From: an uncultured Bacteroides sp.
Lineage (GTDB): Bacteria > Bacteroidota > Bacteroidia > Bacteroidales > Bacteroidaceae
Length of the DNA: 64,000 bases
Assembly (NCBI GenBank): GCA_944322345.1
Contig: CALUOO010000001.1
Coordinates: 326,173-390,172, forward strand
Reading direction: 5' to 3'
Under the pieces are notes generated by a model. That model searched no databases, had not been told where the DNA came from, and saw only the letters and a list, made by a program, of their open reading frames with translations. Each line of letters starts with the position of its first letter. The first letter of the stretch is position 1. Below, in pieces: positions 25,742-32,804 of the stretch. Position numbers and translations under genes: made by a program.

Positions 25742-27547
25742 TTATCCTTCATACATTTTATCTATAACATCCTTATAGTTGACCGCTATCACAGCCCGAC
25801 GCAACTTCAACGTATTGGTCAGTTCACCCCGTTCCATACTGAAAGGAGCAGGCAACAGCGTAAACCTTTTAATCTGTTCATAATGAGCAAACTGTTGTTG
25901 CAATGTATCTATCCTTGCACGGAACAGAGCCTGAATTTTAGGATGCTGCAACAGCTCGTTCATATCCTTGTATTCTATTTTCTTTTCTTGCGCATACTCT
26001 TTCAGCAATCCATACACCGGTACAATCAAAGCTGAAACAAATTTACGCTGGTCGGCAATAATGGCTATCTGATCAATATAACGGTCTATGACAAACTTGG
26101 TTTCCAATGCCTGCGGAGCAATATATTTTCCATTCGAAGTTTTAAACAGATCCTTGATACGTTCTGTCAGAAACAGTTGACCATTTTTGAAATACCCTGC
26201 ATCTCCCGTATGAAACCAGCCTTCCGCATCTATCGCAGCCGCTGTTTCTTTCTCTTTTTTATAATATCCGCGAGTAATACTTTTACCCCTGAGCAGAATC
26301 TCGCTATTCTCACCAATTTTCACTTCCAGTCCCGGCAACACCACTCCCACCGAACCGATCTCATATCCCACAGGCAACGTACATGAGACGGTTGCCGTAG
26401 ATTCTGTCAGTCCATAGCCAACTACCATGTTGATCCCTACAGAATGGACAAATGCATTCACTTCGTCAGGAACTGCAGCACCGGCGGTAGGAAACATATT
26501 GCCATTTTCAATACCAATTGTTTTTTTCAACAAAGCATAAATGGTTCTTTCGTAAAAACGGTATTTCCAACGGATGGCAAACGGAGGCTTCTTCCCTTTC
26601 CGCACATAGCTCAGGTTGTGAATCCTGCCTATCCGAAGCGCATCCAGCATCAATGCCCGCTTCATGCCAGAAGAAGATGTAATCTTTTCATACACTGCCG
26701 AATATACCTTTTCCCAAAAACGGGGTACACTACACATCAGTGTAGGACGGATTTCCTTAATCGTAGTCTGAATATCTGCCGGCCTAAGATTAATACAAAT
26801 CTGTATTCCTTTATGAATACAAAAGTAACACCATGCCTTTTCAAACACATGTGTCAGTGGAAGAAAGTTCATTGACACATCTTTATCCGAAATCATAGTC
26901 AGGCGTTCATCATGTACTTCAAATTGTGCCAGATAGTTGGCATGGTGAAGCATCACTCCTTTCGGTTCGCCCGTAGTGCCGGATGTATACAGTATGTTTG
27001 CCAGATCTTCATAGGAAGCGCGCGAAGTACGTTCCTCTACCTTGTCATTTTCGGGAAGTCCTTCGCCCATCGCCATAAACTCGTCGAAATATATAGAAGA
27101 AAAATCGCGTGGATCCTTTACTACCGAACGGTCGAAAATAATCAGTTGTTTCAATGAAGGACAAAATCCGAATACACGGAACGCAGCATCATACTGAAAT
27201 TGTTCTCCCACAAAAAGATAACGTATCTGCGCATCATTGATTATGTATTGTGCCTGTGCAGGGGAACTTGTGGCATAAAAAGGAATAGTCACACACCTGT
27301 TTGCAAAAGCGCCAAAGTCTACATAAAACCATTCGGGCTTGTTCTGCGAGAAGATACCGATATTCTCCTGTTCCCCCACTCCTAATACGGCTAACGCATT
27401 GGCAGCCTGGCGAACCTGCTGTGAAAATTGGTTCCACGTTATCGGAATCCATTGTGCTGTCTCATAGTCGCGATATTTCAACGCAACTTTCTCGCCATAC
27501 TTTTCCGCCTGACGATGCACCAAGACAGATAAATGATGATAAGTCAT
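25742..27547 (-). CDS. Long-chain acyl-CoA synthetase (AMP-forming)
   Basis: 601 residues, cytoplasmic or membrane-associated. The AMP-binding motif YTSGTTGEPKG is at 187-197. Other adenylate-forming motifs are VVGYGLTESTATVS (near 370), GWFHTGDAGYF and the hinge region LFLTERIKDLFKTSNGKYI. The catalytic Lys near the C-terminus of most members should lie in the GELTNTLKLRR segment. It activates fatty acids to acyl-CoA through acyl-adenylate for lipid synthesis or turnover. Bacteroides lacks an obvious beta-oxidation cluster here. Its own -7 match lies upstream; the prfB gene follows by 31 bp and may be cotranscribed. Confidence 0.9.
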   Translation of the reverse strand: MTYHHLSVLVHRQAEKYGEKVALKYRDYETAQWIPITWNQFSQQVRQAANALAVLGVGEQENIGIFSQNKPEWFYVDFGAFANRCVTIPFYATSSPAQAQYIINDAQIRYLFVGEQFQYDAAFRVFGFCPSLKQLIIFDRSVVKDPRDFSSIYFDEFMAMGEGLPENDKVEERTSRASYEDLANILYTSGTTGEPKGVMLHHANYLAQFEVHDERLTMISDKDVSMNFLPLTHVFEKAWCYFCIHKGIQICINLRPADIQTTIKEIRPTLMCSVPRFWEKVYSAVYEKITSSSGMKRALMLDALRIGRIHNLSYVRKGKKPPFAIRWKYRFYERTIYALLKKTIGIENGNMFPTAGAAVPDEVNAFVHSVGINMVVGYGLTESTATVSCTLPVGYEIGSVGVVLPGLEVKIGENSEILLRGKSITRGYYKKEKETAAAIDAEGWFHTGDAGYFKNGQLFLTERIKDLFKTSNGKYIAPQALETKFVIDRYIDQIAIIADQRKFVSALIVPVYGLLKEYAQEKKIEYKDMNELLQHPKIQALFRARIDTLQQQFAHYEQIKRFTLLPAPFSMERGELTNTLKLRRAVIAVNYKDVIDKMYEG

Positions 27548-27572
27548 ATCTTTTGTGTTAATAAATATGCTA

Positions 27573-27621
27573 CAAAGGTAAACGTTTTATTGGAAACTAT
27601 TGCTCAAAAAAGCTATCTTTG
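27573..27621. promoter_or_regulatory. Divergent promoters for acyl-CoA synthetase and ArgE-like gene
   Basis: Minus-strand TACCTTTG (27573-27580) faces the synthetase gene. Plus-strand TATCTTTG (27614-27621) faces the M20 hydrolase gene, with a TTG about 21 bp upstream at 27590-27592. Both match TAnnTTTG. Confidence 0.6.
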
Positions 27622-27647
27622 TGCAATATAAATTAACTATCCATACT

Positions 27648-28715
27648 ATGACCTATGATATTTCACTCCTGACAGCAGAAGCAGTCAGCCTGCTCAAATC
27701 GCTGATCAGCATCCCGTCACTCAGCCGGGAAGAGACACAAGTGGCAGACTTCCTGCAAAACCACATCGAAGCCGAAGGAATGCAAACCGGCCGTAAAGGC
27801 AATAATGTCTGGTGTCTGAGTCCCATGTTCGACCTGAAGAAACCAACGATATTGCTCAATTCACACATCGATACCGTACGCCCCGTCAACGGATGGCGCA
27901 AAGACCCGTTCACACCTCGCGAAGAAAACGGAAAGCTTTACGGGCTGGGCAGCAATGATGCCGGAGCAAGCGTAGTGTCCTTACTACAAGTATTTCTGTC
28001 GCTCTGCCGCACCACTCAAAATTATAATCTCATCTATCTTGCTTCGTGCGAAGAGGAAGTTTCCGGCAAAGGAGGAATCGAGAGCGTACTTCCTGGGCTG
28101 CCTCCCATCAGTTTCGCTATTGTGGGAGAACCAACAGAGATGCAACCCGCCATTGCCGAAAAAGGACTGATGGTACTTGACGTCACTGCTACCGGCCGCG
28201 CCGGACACGCTGCACGCAACGAAGGCGACAATGCCATTTATAAGGTACTGAAAGACATCGAATGGTTTCGCGACTTCCGTTTTCCGAAAGAATCCCCTTT
28301 GCTGGGCGCTGTCAAAATGAGTGTCACAGTCATCAATGCCGGAACGCAGCACAATGTCGTCCCCGACAAATGTACCTTTACGGTCGACATCCGTAGCAAT
28401 GAACTATACTCTAACGAAGAGTTGTTTGCAGAAATCAAGAAACACATCACCTGCGATGCCCAAGCTCGGTCGTTCCGCCTCAACTCCTCAAGGATAGACG
28501 AACAACATCCGTTTGTGCAACGTGCCATACAGGCAGGACGCATCCCTTTTGGGTCTCCTACCCTATCAGATCAGGCATTAATGCCGTTTCCATCGGTCAA
28601 AATCGGCCCGGGACGATCGTCACGTTCACACACTGCCGACGAATATGTTCTGCTGAAAGAGATAGAAGAAGCCATCGGTCTCTATCTTCAACTGCTGGAT
28701 GGTCTGAAACTATAA
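27648..28715 (+). CDS. argE: M20 metallo-hydrolase, ArgE-like acylornithine/acylcitrulline deacylase
   Basis: 355 residues from ATG 27648. A TTG at 27600 lies upstream of the predicted transcription start and is rejected. M20 landmarks are SHIDTVRP (first metal His and Asp), GLGSNDAGAS (bridging Asp), SCEEEVSGKGG (catalytic Glu pair), VGEPTEMQ and the C-terminal RSSRSHTADEYV with a metal His. In Bacteroides the arginine pathway uses N-succinyl intermediates, so the natural substrate may be N-succinylcitrulline or -ornithine rather than the acetyl compound. That is known for the genus and not visible here. Monocistronic, with a hairpin after it. Confidence 0.85.
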   Translation: MTYDISLLTAEAVSLLKSLISIPSLSREETQVADFLQNHIEAEGMQTGRKGNNVWCLSPMFDLKKPTILLNSHIDTVRPVNGWRKDPFTPREENGKLYGLGSNDAGASVVSLLQVFLSLCRTTQNYNLIYLASCEEEVSGKGGIESVLPGLPPISFAIVGEPTEMQPAIAEKGLMVLDVTATGRAGHAARNEGDNAIYKVLKDIEWFRDFRFPKESPLLGAVKMSVTVINAGTQHNVVPDKCTFTVDIRSNELYSNEELFAEIKKHITCDAQARSFRLNSSRIDEQHPFVQRAIQAGRIPFGSPTLSDQALMPFPSVKIGPGRSSRSHTADEYVLLKEIEEAIGLYLQLLDGLKL

Positions 28716-28721
28716 TAAACC

Positions 28722-28753
28722 GGAATCTTTGCCATTAATATGGTAAAGATTCC
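28722..28753. terminator. Hairpin between convergent genes
   Basis: GGAATCTTTGCCAT (28722-28735) pairs with ATGGTAAAGATTCC (28740-28753), perfect except for one G-U pair. There is no strong T tract. It probably serves both the M20 gene and the convergent operon. Confidence 0.7.
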
Positions 28754-28799
28754 AGTTCCCACAAACTTTTTGGAATATACCTTTTCTCTCTCTTACATT

Positions 28800-29633
28800 C
28801 TACAAGGAGTTCCTCAGTTCCGCAGCCAGTATTGCCGCCCGGCTTTTCCCCGAATGAAAGTCGAAGTTGCCGAAATGACACAGATAATTCCAAAAGTATA
28901 ATGTCAGATAAAGTTGTACATCGCGATTAGTTGAGAAATCGGAGCAGATGTTTTGTGCATTTTCCGAAAGCATGCCCCACACCAGCGAAAATGGCGGCAT
29001 GCCTACAACTTTCTCCGTCTCGCGCAACTTCTGCAATGCCGGATGGGACGTACGAGCCAGTTCACGCTGCCAGTAAGTGAAACCATGCGGCGACTCCTTC
29101 AGGAACGGAAGCACCATGCCACTGATTTTTTTCTTTTCAGTAACATACTTCACCGAGTCCGACACAATACTCACATTCACATATCCACCATTTTCCCGCC
29201 GTTGTTTCACTTCTTCCATCGCTTTCCTGTATTTATCCGACTGCATGAATCTGCTCATTGGCATGCCTTCGGGTACAAACAGACGTACGTTACACGAATC
29301 AATCAGACTGCGGTTATCAAGAAAATAGCTGAACATCCAACCTCCATCATACAGTTTCTTATTGATTTTCCATAACTCTTTTCTGTCCACCTCCAGCTGA
29401 TAGTTATAGTCAAAACGCATCATTCCTCTCACAAACACGTCGACGGCATCGTTCCGCCCGAAGTTTTTCTCCAATGTTTCCTGAAAGAAACCTATCATCT
29501 CGTCTTCAAGCGCAACCACCTGTTGTTCGCGGTTTTCTCCTTCTGTTGAGTTACAAGATACGAACAGTGCCCACAGGCTCAATATGGTTACCAAATATTT
29601 CATAATTGTTTTTCGTTTTATACAAGACTTCAT
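28800..29633 (-). CDS. Lipoprotein of unknown function, last gene of DUF262/DUF3696 operon
   Basis: 277 residues from an ATG at 29633 that overlaps the previous stop as ATGA, suggesting translational coupling. An internal ATG at 29603 gives a tidier signal peptide (MKYLVTILSLWALFVSC). The lipobox Cys is residue 27 from the longer start. The mature protein is mostly helical with many aromatic residues; I recognise no motif. It is the only exported member of the four-gene operon. It might be an unrelated passenger, or a membrane-facing component of the system. An intrinsic hairpin follows on the far side. Confidence 0.75.
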   Translation of the reverse strand: MKSCIKRKTIMKYLVTILSLWALFVSCNSTEGENREQQVVALEDEMIGFFQETLEKNFGRNDAVDVFVRGMMRFDYNYQLEVDRKELWKINKKLYDGGWMFSYFLDNRSLIDSCNVRLFVPEGMPMSRFMQSDKYRKAMEEVKQRRENGGYVNVSIVSDSVKYVTEKKKISGMVLPFLKESPHGFTYWQRELARTSHPALQKLRETEKVVGMPPFSLVWGMLSENAQNICSDFSTNRDVQLYLTLYFWNYLCHFGNFDFHSGKSRAAILAAELRNSL

Positions 29634-30547
29634 TTTCCGTGTACTATAATATTGTGATTGCTTTTAGGATTATTGTCAGTTACAGTCCCGTCCCATCGTA
29701 TTTCCTTCAGATGACAACCATCATAATCACACAGTTCAAAACGGATATCCTCATGCTCCAGGTCTATACTCAGATACGTATCTTTTTGCCTGAACCTTGC
29801 CGAATAGAAAATATACCTCAGCACTCCCTTCTTGCGATTCAGCGTTGAAATTGTAGGATGATATTCCCAACCGTTCAGTCGGGCAATCATTGTGGCATGC
29901 CTGATCAAATAGGCCTGCTTTTCCTCTACAGTTTTAAAAGAGACAGACCTCTGCGGAAGATGTCCCACGTTGGAAAGATAACATCCTGCCATTTCTACAT
30001 TCCACATCGGTTCTGCCTGTGCACTCTTTTTTCTTGCCCCCAAGGGGAAAGAGATCAGAGATACAGGCATTTCTTCTGTTTTCTGATACAGATTCCGTAC
30101 TACCGCCTTCATGGGTTTGCCTTCCCCTCTCCGAAACAATCCGTGCCATTCATCTACTTCAAAGCTGGAATCACACGCCAGGCTGACCACAGGCAAGTCA
30201 GTCGCACAGGCATTCCCCAACGTAAAAGAGGCGTTCTGAAATTCAGAGTCTTCCGAAAAGACAAGCGAAGCATCCAGCTCTCCCTCTCTTGCCTCCCGAA
30301 AAGAGCTGTCCATCAGCGTAATCAGTTCGTTACGTCTGTCGGCAGTCAATACTTCGGACGGAGGATAACATGCAGCCAGCTTCACCCCACCTAACGCACA
30401 ATGCTTATATCCCGCCGGACAGACAATTTTAGTGAGACCGAAAGATTTCAGTGCATCCACCAGGTTGCAGAAACGGGTTATCGCCTCCCAATGAGCACCC
30501 AGCCTGCCGGGACAGACCAATGAGCGTTCGTTCAGGTAAAGTTCCAT
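29630..30547 (-). CDS. Unknown 305-residue protein in DUF262/DUF3696 operon
   Basis: 305 residues without signal peptide or membrane segment. It begins MELYLNERSL, contains a mixed alpha/beta N-terminal part, and ends in a compact region (about 210-295) with YLSIDLEHEDIRFELCDYDG and HLKEIRWDG. That F-E-x-x-D-x-x-G-x-H-L-x-E pattern resembles a beta-hairpin seen in some small nuclease toxins, but similarity is too short to assign. It starts 4 bp after the ATPase gene and overlaps the lipoprotein start by 4 bp. In context it is the best candidate for a system-specific effector or adaptor. The function is not known. Confidence 0.78.
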   Translation of the reverse strand: MELYLNERSLVCPGRLGAHWEAITRFCNLVDALKSFGLTKIVCPAGYKHCALGGVKLAACYPPSEVLTADRRNELITLMDSSFREAREGELDASLVFSEDSEFQNASFTLGNACATDLPVVSLACDSSFEVDEWHGLFRRGEGKPMKAVVRNLYQKTEEMPVSLISFPLGARKKSAQAEPMWNVEMAGCYLSNVGHLPQRSVSFKTVEEKQAYLIRHATMIARLNGWEYHPTISTLNRKKGVLRYIFYSARFRQKDTYLSIDLEHEDIRFELCDYDGCHLKEIRWDGTVTDNNPKSNHNIIVHGK

Positions 30548-30551
30548 TACC

Positions 30552-31670
30552 TCAACCGTTTATGGCACGCAATGCCAGTTCCCATTCATCAAAGAATCCG
30601 GCAGGCCAGTGGTCTAACGAGCCGTCCGCTTCCAGCACAATCCGTTCGTCATAATGCAGTTCCGGATTGTCTGCATCCTGATAAATATAGTGAATCTCTA
30701 CCGAACAGCCGTCCGTCAGATTTGTCTCTTTGGCAGCCACACGGATACCATTCAGCAAATGGTCGCTGTGTGTCTCCACCACAATCTGAATGCCGTTTCG
30801 GGAAGCTTCGGCAAGGAAACGTCCCATGCGGAACTGGGCTGCCGGATGCAGGTGTGCCTCCGGATTCTCTATCAGCAGTAGCGATCCGGCCGGAGCTGTG
30901 AGTACAGCCAGCACGATAGGGAAAATATACGAATTACCAAAAGCAACATTCAGTGGGGAAAGTTCCATCACATACCCCGGCAATTCACGGGAAAAACTGA
31001 GGCTGATTTGGTCGGGAGAGACGGGAGTTGCCGATATACTGACCGGATTCCCCATAATTTCCCCTATCCATGCCGACACATTGGCAAACACAGTAGGATT
31101 GTGTTTCAAAAGACATAGTTCCTTCACTGCCACCTCTTCATTCATACGCATGGATTCGTAGAATCGGAAAGCCGCTCTACTACCGTGCTTGTCTCCCAAG
31201 CGGCTGTCTGTACCGCTTTCTATTCCCCGTGCATACAAGGCACTCGGAGCTGTACGGTCGGCATAAAGATAGACAAAATCTTTACCGAACAATGACCACG
31301 AACGGAGAGCCTCGTCCAAGTCTCCCTCTATCGTACACTGAACTACTTTCTCGGTCGTTACAGCATTCTTCATCGTTACAGCCAGTTTCTTCCGTTGTTC
31401 GTCTGTCAGTTCTATACAGACATCGGTACTGTCACTCAAGGCATAACGCATGGAATCGGCATCATTCAGTTCTATAAGGTCACCGTTAAGTTTCACCTGC
31501 TGATGAAGGTCGACCACTTTGTCATCATTGGTCTGACGCAACAATAGCAATGACTGGATGATGGTAGATTTGCCCGCGCCATTGGCTCCGGTGATTAGTG
31601 TCAAATCGCCCAATGTCAGACTAAGTTCGTCGAAACATTTGAAATTCCGTAGTAATAAATGCCTTATCAT
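30552..31670 (-). CDS. AAA-family ATPase with DUF3696 C-terminus
   Basis: 372 residues, cytoplasmic. Walker A is GANGAGKST (28-36). A signature-like VAFGNSYIFPIVLAVL lies at 242-257, Walker B is LLLIENPEAHLHP (264-276), and the switch region is ETHSDHLLNGIR (299-310). There is no long coiled-coil insertion, unlike SMC proteins. The ending DGSLDHWPAGFFDEWE is the DUF3696 hallmark. These ABC-like AAA ATPases often sit beside a nuclease or other effector in bacterial defence loci. The ATG overlaps the DUF262 stop by 4 bp (ATGA), and the 305-residue gene follows 4 bp later, so stoichiometric expression is likely. Confidence 0.9.
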   Translation of the reverse strand: MIRHLLLRNFKCFDELSLTLGDLTLITGANGAGKSTIIQSLLLLRQTNDDKVVDLHQQVKLNGDLIELNDADSMRYALSDSTDVCIELTDEQRKKLAVTMKNAVTTEKVVQCTIEGDLDEALRSWSLFGKDFVYLYADRTAPSALYARGIESGTDSRLGDKHGSRAAFRFYESMRMNEEVAVKELCLLKHNPTVFANVSAWIGEIMGNPVSISATPVSPDQISLSFSRELPGYVMELSPLNVAFGNSYIFPIVLAVLTAPAGSLLLIENPEAHLHPAAQFRMGRFLAEASRNGIQIVVETHSDHLLNGIRVAAKETNLTDGCSVEIHYIYQDADNPELHYDERIVLEADGSLDHWPAGFFDEWELALRAING

Positions 31671-32695
31671 GATTTTACTAAATGATATACAAATTCAGAC
31701 CGTTTCAGATAACTGTTCAATAAATGGCTGGAAAGCATCTCTTCCGGCATCATCTGCCACGCTTGTTCTATCTGTTCTTTCCAATTATGCACCTGCATTG
31801 CTTTCCATTCTTTCGGTTTCAGCATCAGTGTGAGTATCAACAGTGTATCCACCTGCTCCACAGTTTTCATTTCGCCCAAAAGCTGAAGCCCGAAGAAGTC
31901 GACAGCTTGCACAAATTTTCCGCGCAGTCCGTAGAATTCCATCAGATCCGACAGCACATGCGGCTCTTCCAGCAACGAGTTGACCAGCACTTCTATGTTG
32001 ACATGGCCGGAAGAGGAAAAACGGATGTTCTCCATTGACAGAAAAGAGACAAACAGACGCCCAGCAAGGTCTTCCCAGCTACATCCGCGCATACTGAAAC
32101 GCAGCAAAGTCCTCGCGAAAGCATTCCTTTGGTTTCCGGGCAAATAACTTCCGGAAAGCAACTGAAAGCCTTCGGGAAAAATGAACCGACGACAGTTATT
32201 GGTAACATTTCTCTGAGGACGTGCCAATAGATAGGTATATACTCCGTATCTTACCTGCGGAGAAGAGCCCGGATTCAGGATATAAGCCTCGAACACATAA
32301 TTCATGATTTTGCGGCGGATAAACAAGGGGAGTTCGCTAAAGGTACGTCCTTCGTATTTATCGCCCAAAAAGAACAGTCCGCATAGACGATACGCATCCG
32401 ATACAAACCGGGATATGGCACGCAGCCGCTTTTCTCCATCAATCAGATACCATTGGTTCAAGCTTCCATCAATGAAAAAGGCTGGATGAGGTTGCCCCAC
32501 AATCAGCGACTCCACAAAACGCGACCGCTGCTCCACACTCCAGTCTGAAAAGGCCAGACGGAATTCACGGGGTTTCTCTTGCAGATGTCTGCTTTCCCTC
32601 TCCTTAAGCAATTCTTCGACAGTAAAGTATTGATTCCGGAAATTGGTAAATGTTATCTTGTAGTCGTCTGCTATCATAACGCTCTGTTTGCCCAT
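31667..32695 (-). CDS. DUF262 (GmrSD N-terminal-like) protein
   Basis: 342 residues. The signature is WSVEQRSRFVESLIVGQPHP (52-71) followed by WYLIDGEKRLRAISRF (82-97). It corresponds to the DUF262 pattern W..kqs.lIeSillg.piP and DGqQRl of the ParB/Srx-like NTPase-nuclease fold found in GmrSD and BrxU. The second glutamine pair is replaced by Glu-Lys, but Asp86, Gly87 and Arg90 are kept. There is no DUF1524 HNH nuclease domain at the C-terminus, so any nuclease activity must reside in this domain or in a partner. It is the first gene of the operon and is preceded by a consensus -7 element. Confidence 0.85.
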   Translation of the reverse strand: MGKQSVMIADDYKITFTNFRNQYFTVEELLKERESRHLQEKPREFRLAFSDWSVEQRSRFVESLIVGQPHPAFFIDGSLNQWYLIDGEKRLRAISRFVSDAYRLCGLFFLGDKYEGRTFSELPLFIRRKIMNYVFEAYILNPGSSPQVRYGVYTYLLARPQRNVTNNCRRFIFPEGFQLLSGSYLPGNQRNAFARTLLRFSMRGCSWEDLAGRLFVSFLSMENIRFSSSGHVNIEVLVNSLLEEPHVLSDLMEFYGLRGKFVQAVDFFGLQLLGEMKTVEQVDTLLILTLMLKPKEWKAMQVHNWKEQIEQAWQMMPEEMLSSHLLNSYLKRSEFVYHLVKS

Positions 32696-32712
32696 ATTTT
32701 AAATTAAGCAAA

Positions 32713-32720
32713 CAAAAATA
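32713..32720 (-). promoter_or_regulatory. Promoter -7 element of the DUF262 operon
   Basis: Minus-strand TATTTTTG matches TAnnTTTG, about 17 bp before the DUF262 ATG. The -33 box is not clear. The short leader is consistent with a single operon promoter. Confidence 0.55.
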
Positions 32721-32804
32721 AGCATTTTCCCGCTGATGTGGAAAACAATAGCGGAAATAAAAATATCCGTGTAAATTAAGAGCCGACTCAAAACGAAGCA
32801 TTCA

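Noticed and set aside
27600-27647. An upstream TTG start for the ArgE-like gene
   Set aside because: It would begin before the predicted promoter; ATG at 27648 gives the family's usual N-terminus.
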